DNA from: an uncultured Faecalibacterium sp.
Lineage (GTDB): Bacteria > Bacillota > Clostridia > Oscillospirales > Ruminococcaceae
Length of the DNA stretch: 64,000 bases
NCBI GenBank assembly: GCA_937907025.1
Contig: CALESJ010000049.1
Location: forward strand, 1-64,000
Direction of reading: 5' to 3'
The notes under the pieces were generated by a model. It did no database searches, had not been told where the DNA came from, and saw only the letters and a list, made by a program, of their open reading frames with translations. The position numbers and the translations under genes are program-made. This document shows, piece after piece, positions 57,857-64,000 of the stretch. How positions within the stretch are numbered: position 1 is the first letter of the stretch; each line of letters opens with the position of its first letter.

Positions 57857-58783
57857 TTACTGGCCGGAAACCTTGTCTTTCAGGTTCCGGGCGGTGCGGG
57901 CCAGCCGGGCAGTGGCCGCCCGCAGGCGGCCCAGCACCTCATCATAGCTGGGAGCCTTCATATGCGGGAAGGCGCGCAGCAGGCGGCCTTCGCCGAAATG
58001 CTTCTGCATGGCCAGGCGCTCCACCTCGGCCCGCACGGTGCGGGCCCGGTCTGCCATATCCAGCAGCTGTTCCCGCAGGGGCGCGGCGTTTTCCCGTCCT
58101 TCCATGGCGGCCAGCATCAGCTGGAGCTTTTGTTCGTCCAGCAGGGTATCGAAGGTCATGGCCCGGGTGCCGATGGCCTCGGTCATGGCATCGCTCAGGC
58201 GGCGCATGGCGGCCGAGAAGTCCTTCAGGCGGCGCAGGCGGCGTTCCAGACCGGCGGCCTGGGCAAAGGAGATGCCCACATCCACCGCGAATCCCACCAG
58301 CAGAACACCGTCCGCGATGTTCAGGGCGGTGGCGGGAATGGACAGCACCGCCCCCGCCACCAGCGGGTGGACCAGTTTGATCATGACGATGCCGCCCAGC
58401 CCCCACAGCAGGGAGAACCGGGGGCAGATGAACCCGCCCAGGTTGCCACGGAACTGGGTGTAATCCCACCAGCGGGTGTGAAACAGCTTATACAGCGCAT
58501 ATCCTGCAATGAGTTCCACCAGGGTGGCCAGCACCGCCGCGGTCACAAACACTGCCGGGATACTGCTCTGCCACGGCCCCAGCACGGCCAGCAGCGCCAC
58601 CATACCGCATCCGTAGATGGGGCACAGCGGGCCGTTGAGGAATCCGCGATTGACCAGCTGGCGGGTGTTCACCGCCGCAAAAGCCACCTCGGTACACCAG
58701 CCAAGGATGGAATAGAGAAAGAAAAAGCACAGGTACTGGGGCAGGGTGTACAGCGGCAGCAGTGTGCCTGCTGTTTCCATCAT
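57857..58783 (-). CDS. CmpB-like putative ABC transporter permease
   Basis: The 308-residue protein has five to six spans in its first half with LYSILGWCTEVAFAAV, NRGFLNGPLCPIYGCG and RFSLLWGLGGIV, the pattern of the CmpB-type putative permease family of clostridia. A helical, charged C-terminal tail of about 130 residues follows (RRLRRLKDFSAAMRRL). Transport has not been shown for this family and no ATPase is nearby. Its start overlaps the stop of trmB by four bases. Confidence 0.82.
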   Translation of the reverse strand: MMETAGTLLPLYTLPQYLCFFFLYSILGWCTEVAFAAVNTRQLVNRGFLNGPLCPIYGCGMVALLAVLGPWQSSIPAVFVTAAVLATLVELIAGYALYKLFHTRWWDYTQFRGNLGGFICPRFSLLWGLGGIVMIKLVHPLVAGAVLSIPATALNIADGVLLVGFAVDVGISFAQAAGLERRLRRLKDFSAAMRRLSDAMTEAIGTRAMTFDTLLDEQKLQLMLAAMEGRENAAPLREQLLDMADRARTVRAEVERLAMQKHFGEGRLLRAFPHMKAPSYDEVLGRLRAATARLARTARNLKDKVSGQ

Positions 58784-59511
58784 TCCTCTTCCTCCCCGTC
58801 CAGACGGCGGGCCAGTTCCTTGGGTTCCACCCAGGTCACCGTGCTGTCCGGACCTTTGCGGGCGATGAGCGCCTTGATGGGAATGCCCTGCTCGCTGAAC
58901 ATGCCCTCATGTTCGGTGCGCAGATTCCAGGAAGGTTCATCCGCGTGCAGATCAAAGGTCTGCCAGGTGATCTCGAAGCCGGCCGCCGGGAAATAACTCA
59001 GGCTGTCCCGGAACAGGTCGTCGTCATCGGTCTTGAACCAGATCTCCGCCCCCTCGTCCATGAGATTGCGGTACTGCAGCAGCTGCCGGGGATGGGTCAG
59101 CCGGTGCTTGTGGCTGCTGGCGTTCTTGCTCCAGGGGTTGCAGAAATTGATGTAGATGCGGGCCACCCGGTCTTCGGGAGAGAAAGCCCCCGACATCCGC
59201 TCGATGTCCAGCGAGGCGATGAGCACGTTGTCCGGCGGCAGCTGCTTTTCCAGATAGGCCTTTTCCACCTTGCGCTTGGCCAGGATGAGCACCTTGTCGG
59301 TGATGTCGATGCCCAGGAAGTTGCGGGTGGGGTCGGAGGGTGCCAGCTGTGCCAGGAATCCGCCCTTGCCGCAGCCCAGTTCCAGGCAGAAGGGCTGTTC
59401 GGGACGGGCAAACAGTTCCCGCCAGTGTCCCGCGTGGGTCAGGGGCTCGTGGACGTGGAAATCACAGGCCAGCAGCTCCGGCCGGGCATAGGGTTTGAAA
59501 CGCATGCGCAT
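58780..59511 (-). CDS. trmB: tRNA (guanine-N7-)-methyltransferase
   Basis: The 243-residue protein has the SAM-binding LELGCGKGGFLAQLA (near residues 44-58) and the TrmB block INFCNPWSKN with the following His residues and GAEIWFKTDDDDLF. It methylates G46 in the variable loop of tRNAs. It lies between the AlaX-like gene (26 bases away) and the CmpB-like gene (overlap), as part of one unit. Confidence 0.93.
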   Translation of the reverse strand: MRMRFKPYARPELLACDFHVHEPLTHAGHWRELFARPEQPFCLELGCGKGGFLAQLAPSDPTRNFLGIDITDKVLILAKRKVEKAYLEKQLPPDNVLIASLDIERMSGAFSPEDRVARIYINFCNPWSKNASSHKHRLTHPRQLLQYRNLMDEGAEIWFKTDDDDLFRDSLSYFPAAGFEITWQTFDLHADEPSWNLRTEHEGMFSEQGIPIKALIARKGPDSTVTWVEPKELARRLDGEEEE

Positions 59512-59537
59512 ATTGAAGGTACCTCTTTCGTTGTTTG

Positions 59538-60677
59538 TCAGTGTTGTTCCAGAAGAAAACGCCGAACAGCGTCAAAATCTTCGGTGGCCAGACTTCCCTG
59601 GCACAGTTCGCCCCGGCCGCCGCCGCGGCCGTCAAAGGCGGCATTCAGCGCCTGGGCCACGGTGCGGGCCTCGCCCCCGGGCAGGTGCAGCACATAGGAG
59701 AGCCCCCGCCCGCCAGGAGAAAACACACCGCACAGGGCATTGGTACGTCCTGTCACGGCCAGGCACAGGCGGCGCAGGGTGTCGGAGTCGGCCGCCGGGC
59801 AGAGGAAGGCCGCCGGCTGTCCCGGCTGCGCCCCTGCGGCCCAGGCGGCACCCAGGGCCTGCCGCAATGCAGCCATGCGTCGGTGGAGGGCCTCGGTGCT
59901 CTCGGCGCTGCGGGCCACGGCCTCCCGCAGGCGGCCTGGCCCGGCGCTGAGCAGCACCCCGGCTTCCTCGGCATCCCGCCAGGTTTCGGCCACCGCCCGC
60001 TGGGCTCGTTGGCCGCAGGCCACTGCCAACCGCATGCCGCCCTTGTAGTGCTGGGCGCTGAGAATCTTGATGAGCCCCACCTGCCCCGTGGTGCGCAGAT
60101 GGGTCCCGCAGCAGGCGCACAGGTCCGCGCCGCCGGCGTCGGTCAGCCGCACGGGGCCGTCGATTTCCTTCTTGCTGCGGTAGGTCAGGGAGGCCAGCTC
60201 GGCGGGCGCCGGGTACCAGCACCGCACCGGGGCGTCCGCCCGCACGGCGGCGTTGGCCCGGGCCTCTGCCTGTGCCAGCTGGTCGGCGGTCAGGGGGATG
60301 TCGGTGTCCATACGCACCGCCGGGTCCCCGATGTGAAAGCCCACGTTCTCCGCCCCGAACAGCCGGTGCAGCGTACCGCTGAGGATGTGTTCCCCGGTAT
60401 GCTGTTCCATGTGGTCCAGCCGCCGGTTCCAGTCGATTTCCCCGGTGACCTGGGTGCCGGGCGTCAGAGGGGCATCGGTGTGGTGCCACACCACGCCCTC
60501 CCGCACCGACGTGTGGGACACAGCCGCGCCGCCCAGAATGCCGGTGTCGGCAGGCTGGCCGCCGCCTTCCGGATAAAAGGCCGTGCGGTCCAGCGCCACC
60601 TGCCAAGTCTTGCCGTCCGGCTCACAGGCCAGCACGCAGGCAGTAAAACGGCGCAGAAATGCGTTGTTCTCATACAT
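59538..60677 (-). CDS. Alanyl-tRNA editing protein (AlaX-type) with DHHA1 domain
   Basis: The 379-residue protein has the AlaRS-type editing core: ALDRTAFYPEGGGQPADTG, the zinc motif HTGEHILSG and CACCGTHL, and a C-terminal DHHA1-like domain (SLATEDFDAVRRFL near the end). It hydrolyses misacylated Ser- or Gly-tRNA-Ala in trans. I place the start at 60677; a frame runs to 60740, but a TATAAT at 60750-60755 on this strand would put the transcript start almost on that ATG. There is no good ribosome site for either, so the start is uncertain. Confidence 0.87.
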   Translation of the reverse strand: MYENNAFLRRFTACVLACEPDGKTWQVALDRTAFYPEGGGQPADTGILGGAAVSHTSVREGVVWHHTDAPLTPGTQVTGEIDWNRRLDHMEQHTGEHILSGTLHRLFGAENVGFHIGDPAVRMDTDIPLTADQLAQAEARANAAVRADAPVRCWYPAPAELASLTYRSKKEIDGPVRLTDAGGADLCACCGTHLRTTGQVGLIKILSAQHYKGGMRLAVACGQRAQRAVAETWRDAEEAGVLLSAGPGRLREAVARSAESTEALHRRMAALRQALGAAWAAGAQPGQPAAFLCPAADSDTLRRLCLAVTGRTNALCGVFSPGGRGLSYVLHLPGGEARTVAQALNAAFDGRGGGRGELCQGSLATEDFDAVRRFLLEQH

Positions 60678-60843
60678 TTTTTCAGTCGGCTGCAACAGGG
60701 TCCCATCCTTTCCGGGCTGCCCGGCCGGGCCGGGCGCCATATGGGTCTTATTATATCATAAAACCGGGGTAGAAAAAAACAGGCAAATCCGGTATAATGA
60801 AAGAACTATATCGCTTAACCTCATTTTTTAGGAGTAGTACCAT

Positions 60844-62232
60844 ATGAAACGTATCCTCTGTTCGGTTCTGGCCCTGGGTCTGCTGGCCGGATGTGCCCCC
60901 GCCGCCACCGGCGGCACTGCCACTGCCGAAACCGCCGAAACCGCCCCTGCACCCACCGCGGCCCCCCAGGAGCTGACCGTCTATTATGAAGCCGGTTCCC
61001 CCACCGCCGCCTCCCGTGCCCTGCAGCGCTATGCCGAAACCCAGGGTGTGGAGCTCACCGAGCTGGACAGTTCGGCGGATGCTTCCCAGGCCGACCTGGC
61101 CGTGCTGAGTGCCGCCCCTGCGGCCGATGATGCCGCCTGGATGAATATGGGGACCGACAGCCTGCTGTCCACCGCTGCCATCCGGGCCGGGGTAGATGCC
61201 GAAACCGCCGTGTCCGCTGTGACATCCCTGCCCCTGGGTAAGACCTTGTACGGCTACTGGGCGGACAAGCGGGTGCTGGGTGCCCTGTTCCAGGCCGAGG
61301 ACACCGACGCCCTGACCGCCAACCTGACCGCTGCGTCCTGGAGTGAATGGAGCAGCCTGGCCGAAACGGTGACCCAGTGGCTGGCGGAACCTGCCGAAAC
61401 CACCGTCACCCTGAACGGCACCGAGTACACCCTGCCGGCCGAAAAGCCGGAAACCGCTGCCAACCTGAAATCGGTGTTCACCGTTCCTCTGACGCCGGCT
61501 TCCCTTTCTCTGGCCGGACCGACCTTTACCGGTGTGCTGCTGGCCGCCGGGGATACCCGCACCGAGGACACCCTGACCGGGCCGCTGAACGGGCTGTACA
61601 GTGCCCTGACCCTGGAACTTTCCAACCGGGATACCGGCACCTCCCCCGACCAGGCCGGCGCCGCCGCCGCTTTGCAGAGCGGGGAAGCCCTGTTCTGCCG
61701 GAGCAGCCTGGCCGATCTGCTCATCAGCACCGAGGGTGACCTGCAGGACAATCTGGTCTGCCTGCCTTTCAAGTGTGATTTTGTGGAGAGCGACCTTTCC
61801 ACCACCGAATACAACCTCACCGGCCTGATGAATTATCCCATCCTGGCCACCTCCGCCTGGCTGGCCATTCCCGCCGGGGCCGACGAGGAAGGCACCCGTG
61901 CCGCAGCTGCCGCCATCCTGTGGCTGTACACCAGCGAACCCGGCGAGGAAGCCCTTACCGAAACACTGGGCCTGATCACCCCCTGGGGCACTGCTTCCGA
62001 TGACAGCACCGTCCGCCAGATGCAGATCGACCAGGTGGGCGCGGGCATCCTGCCGGAAGTGACCCTGACCCCCGCTGAGCAGCAGGCGCTGGCGGCAGCC
62101 GGTACGGCGCTCGGCTTTGACGATGCCGGTGCCGCCCGCACCGAGTTTGCCCGCACCGACCGGGACACCTGGCGCGGCGCCGTTGTTGCCGCCCTGGTAC
62201 CGGCAGCGAGCACCGAAGACAGCGAAGGATGA
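60844..62232 (+). CDS. Solute-binding-like lipoprotein
   Basis: The 462-residue protein has a lipoprotein signal (LLAGC, Cys17) and an Ala/Thr-rich linker. A mature part opens with LTVYYEAGSPTAASRALQRYA, which resembles the first strand and helix of type 1 solute-binding proteins. No permease gene lies nearby, so it may be an orphan receptor. The family assignment is tentative. TTAGGAG precedes the ATG, and TATAAT at 60793-60798 is a likely -10. The protein is strikingly rich in Ala and Thr. Confidence 0.7.
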   Translation: MKRILCSVLALGLLAGCAPAATGGTATAETAETAPAPTAAPQELTVYYEAGSPTAASRALQRYAETQGVELTELDSSADASQADLAVLSAAPAADDAAWMNMGTDSLLSTAAIRAGVDAETAVSAVTSLPLGKTLYGYWADKRVLGALFQAEDTDALTANLTAASWSEWSSLAETVTQWLAEPAETTVTLNGTEYTLPAEKPETAANLKSVFTVPLTPASLSLAGPTFTGVLLAAGDTRTEDTLTGPLNGLYSALTLELSNRDTGTSPDQAGAAAALQSGEALFCRSSLADLLISTEGDLQDNLVCLPFKCDFVESDLSTTEYNLTGLMNYPILATSAWLAIPAGADEEGTRAAAAAILWLYTSEPGEEALTETLGLITPWGTASDDSTVRQMQIDQVGAGILPEVTLTPAEQQALAAAGTALGFDDAGAARTEFARTDRDTWRGAVVAALVPAASTEDSEG

Positions 62233-62264
62233 GTCAATGGGCAAACAAGCCAACTTCTCACATC

Positions 62265-62286
62265 TGTACAAAGAATTCTTTGTACA
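62265..62286. promoter_or_regulatory. Perfect 22-bp palindrome
   Basis: The arms TGTACAAAGAA (62265-62275) and TTCTTTGTACA (62276-62286) meet without a spacer. It lies 32 bases after the lipoprotein stop and 110 bases before the next start, with no U-run. It fits a dimer-binding operator. A weak promoter (TTGAAC near 62303, TATAAA near 62323) follows. Confidence 0.6.
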
Positions 62287-62395
62287 AGGCTCCCGGTGAA
62301 ATCTTGAACACTTTGTGCTAAAATATAAAATCAAGAGAACCAGGCCCGCGGGGCCGTCTTACTATTGACCGTAGGAGCGAAGGAGAGGCAACAGC

Positions 62396-63193
62396 ATGGA
62401 GTACACCCGTTCGCAGTTGATCGACCAGATCGCAGTTTTGCGCCGCCTGTTTGATGAGGTTTTTGTGGTGGATTCGGCCACCAGCCGCCGTCTGGACCTG
62501 GACGCCATGCAGCCGACGGACACCATCGAGTCCGTCCCTGACCTGGATGAGCAGGGACGGGCCTGGCGCCCGCTGTACGGGCAGGAAGGCACCATGACCG
62601 CCCTGTACTGGAGCGTGCTGCTGGACCGCCGCCCCTGTGTGCTGGTGGCGGTGTTCCGTCTGCCGGACCAGATGCACGGCGGCAGCCGGGAAGCTGCGGC
62701 ATTGTCCCGCATGCTGACCCAGTGCCGCAGCGAGATGTGCCGTGACTATGTGACCGGCGTGTACAACCGGTCTTATCTGGATGCCGAGTTCCGGGACCGG
62801 GTGGCCAAGGCCGCCGCAGCCGGGGAACCGGTGAGCGTAGCACTGGTGCGGGTGAATGAGTATGCCCGCCTGTGCCGCACCGAGAGCGTGGCCGCCGCCG
62901 ACCGCTGCCTGACCACCGCGGCCGGTATCCTGAGCCTGGCCGTAGGCCCGGAGCAGGAGAACACCCCGCTCATCCGCCTGGAAGACGGCGTGTTCATGGT
63001 GGTGGGCATCGGCACCGACGCCCAGACCCTGGAGCATCAGCTGCGGGACGCCCTGGATTCCGCCCGCCGCACCTTCTCCATCACCCTGGCCCGCCGGGGC
63101 GAATTCACCGCCACTGTGGTTTCCGCCGATTGGGCCGAAACCGGCAGCTGGGAATGGATGGTCAGCCTGGCCGAGCAGCGTCTGGGCGGCTGA
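62396..63193 (+). CDS. Degenerate GGDEF-domain protein
   Basis: The 265-residue protein has an N-terminal region of about 115 residues of unknown fold and a C-terminal domain with the GGDEF landmarks. CRDYVTGVYNRSYLDAEFRD matches the usual DxLTGLYNR start. The position of the active site reads RLEDGVFMV, so the GGDEF signature itself is gone. It should not make cyclic di-GMP; it may bind a nucleotide or act as a scaffold. GGAGAGG lies about nine bases before the ATG. A hairpin terminator-like structure follows. Confidence 0.75.
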   Translation: MEYTRSQLIDQIAVLRRLFDEVFVVDSATSRRLDLDAMQPTDTIESVPDLDEQGRAWRPLYGQEGTMTALYWSVLLDRRPCVLVAVFRLPDQMHGGSREAAALSRMLTQCRSEMCRDYVTGVYNRSYLDAEFRDRVAKAAAAGEPVSVALVRVNEYARLCRTESVAAADRCLTTAAGILSLAVGPEQENTPLIRLEDGVFMVVGIGTDAQTLEHQLRDALDSARRTFSITLARRGEFTATVVSADWAETGSWEWMVSLAEQRLGG

Positions 63194-63211
63194 ACCGAAC
63201 CTGTATAGAAC

Positions 63212-63274
63212 ACCCCCTGTGTACGCATACTAACCGTGCCGCCAAAAAGCACGGCGAGCATGTACACAGGGGGT
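63212..63274 (+). promoter_or_regulatory. Long hairpin enclosing the next gene's ribosome site
   Basis: Arms ACCCCCTGTGTAC (63212-63224) and GTACACAGGGGGT (63262-63274) pair perfectly over 13 bp. An inner stem CCGTGC/GCACGG (63234-63239 with 63249-63254) completes the fold. It ends in TTTTT, so it can terminate, and the 3' arm holds the AGGGGG ribosome site eight bases before the ATG at 63282. Confidence 0.75.
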
Positions 63275-63281
63275 TTTTACT

Positions 63282-63731
63282 ATGTCGGAAACCGAAAAGA
63301 TGCAAAACGACAACGAAAGCATGCTGCAGGAAGTGGTGCAGAACACCGAGATGGGCAAGAACACGCTGGAAGAACTGATGGGGCTGACCCATGACCAGGC
63401 CCTGAAAAGCGAGATGCTGCGCCAGCGCAACGAGTACCGCCGCCTGAACCAGCAGGCCCACACGGCGCTGGATGCCATCGGCCGCCCGGCCAAAGGGCAG
63501 AGCGCTGCCGCCCGCATGAGCGTGAGCATGGGCATCCGCACCCGCACCATGCTGGACAAATCCACCCGCAATCTGGCCACCATGCTGGCCGAGGGCAGCA
63601 GCCAGGGCATTCTGGACTGCAAGCGGGCCGAAACCGATTACCCGCTGGCCTCCCCGGGTGCCCACAAGCTCATGCAGGAGCTGTGTGATTTCCAGACCCA
63701 GGCCGAGGCCACCTGGCGGGAATTCATCTGA
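63282..63731 (+). CDS. Ferritin-like-type small helical protein, uncharacterised
   Basis: The 149-residue protein is all-helical: MLQEVVQNTEMGKNTLEELM, then ALKSEMLRQRNEYRRLNQQA, MSVSMGIRTRTMLDKSTRNL and a final helix with QTQAEATWREFI. The four-helix pattern and conserved Met/Arg segments match a widespread group of small clostridial proteins that look ferritin-like. I see no clear metal-binding Glu-x2-His pairs. Its AGGGGG ribosome site is inside a strong hairpin, so its translation is probably controlled. Function unknown. Confidence 0.75.
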   Translation: MSETEKMQNDNESMLQEVVQNTEMGKNTLEELMGLTHDQALKSEMLRQRNEYRRLNQQAHTALDAIGRPAKGQSAAARMSVSMGIRTRTMLDKSTRNLATMLAEGSSQGILDCKRAETDYPLASPGAHKLMQELCDFQTQAEATWREFI

Positions 63732-63744
63732 CCCCAAAACAAAA

Positions 63745-63786
63745 ACCGGCCCCGTGTGATATCTGCCACACGGGACCGGTACTTTT
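63745..63786. terminator. Bidirectional terminator between convergent genes
   Basis: ACCGGCCCCGTGTG (63745-63758) and CACACGGGACCGGT (63767-63780) pair with one mismatch. AAAAA precedes it and ACTTTTTT follows. Confidence 0.85.
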
Positions 63787-63802
63787 TTACATAGGGGACG
63801 AA

Positions 63803-64000
63803 TCAGGTGCGCTCATCCTGGGGCGGGACCGCGCCGCGCAGGGCTGCCAGCAGACCGGGCATGGCTGCCGCCGCCTGGGGTCCGCCGAAGGCCACCAGAC
63901 CACGCAGGGGCATACCGTCCATCATCTGCAGGGCGGCTTCTCCGGTGATGACATCCCCGCCGTTCTGCCCGGCCTGCCCGCCGAAACGCTCCAGCATGGT
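63803..64000 (-). CDS. C-terminal end of a probable GH3 glycoside hydrolase
   Basis: Only the last 66 or so codons are in the window; the gene goes on past the right edge. The tail has GEAALQMMDGMPLRGLVAFGG and ends in LLAALRGAVPPQDERT. A helical tail with MMxGMPLR...AMPGLLAAL is something I have seen after the fibronectin-like domain of clostridial GH3 beta-glucosidases, so I name that family with caution. Another secreted or cytoplasmic enzyme with this tail is possible. Confidence 0.45.
   Translation of the reverse strand, partial: TMLERFGGQAGQNGGDVITGEAALQMMDGMPLRGLVAFGGPQAAAAMPGLLAALRGAVPPQDERT

Overview
The window is 64 kb of GC-rich, low-AT-spacer chromosome from a Gram-positive gut anaerobe, most likely an Oscillospiraceae/Ruminococcaceae member close to Faecalibacterium, Gemmiger or Subdoligranulum. 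The basis is the gene families and order seen: a V-type ATPase instead of an F-type one in this stretch, a CUT1 sugar transporter with a GH32 enzyme, sporulation-type genes (sigK, spoIIE), TPR-tailed XRE regulators, DUF4368 serine recombinases, and a dispersed repeat with CTCCCC hairpin ends that I associate with this group. The genus is an inference from reading, not from a search.

Layout. 1-1107: the 3' end of a large serine recombinase abuts an XRE-TPR regulator that has lost its N-terminus, so this is an integration junction. 1194-9453: a fructoside utilisation locus. A GH32 enzyme, a solute-binding lipoprotein and two permeases run on the minus strand; a LacI regulator, a membrane protein and a PfkB fructokinase run on the plus strand. 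Divergent consensus promoters and LacI-type palindromes sit between them, and no ATPase gene is present. 9690-11899: a compact AmmeMemoRadiSam pair, a Memo-like/AMMECR1 fusion overlapping a radical SAM enzyme. 11963-15875: rhodanese lipoprotein, SGNH hydrolase, sigK, an AGCS amino acid:Na+ symporter and a divergent membrane protein/XRE pair. 15936-17924: an AT-richer, decayed island bounded by two 51-bp direct repeats, holding a truncated resolvase, two tiny membrane proteins, an XRE regulator and an integrase fragment.

18071-42077: mostly core genes: gap, a Sel1-repeat protein, spoIIE, an EF-G-like GTPase, two tandem mobile repeats, a GNAT enzyme, a short independent transcript with its own promoter and terminator, trxB-like reductase, amidase, SnoaL-GGDEF protein, enolase with an operator palindrome, O-antigen-ligase-like protein, MFS transporter, hisS, a DUF4349 lipoprotein, a MATE pseudogene and aspS. 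42598-51286: a nine-gene V-type ATPase operon (order H-C-I-K-F-E-A-B-D) from a promoter at about 51.57 kb; its proteolipid has a secretory-type leader. 51713-64000: pullulanase, citrate synthase, UDP-glucose dehydrogenase, a CIRCE-controlled hsp20, a CmpB/TrmB/AlaX-like operon, a lipoprotein, a degenerate GGDEF protein, a ferritin-like-type small protein whose ribosome site lies inside a hairpin, and the end of a probable GH3 enzyme.

Metabolically the window supplies sugar uptake and entry (fructosides, alpha-glucan), lower glycolysis (gap, eno), citrate synthesis and ion-gradient coupling by the V-type ATPase. No rRNA, tRNA or CRISPR array was found.
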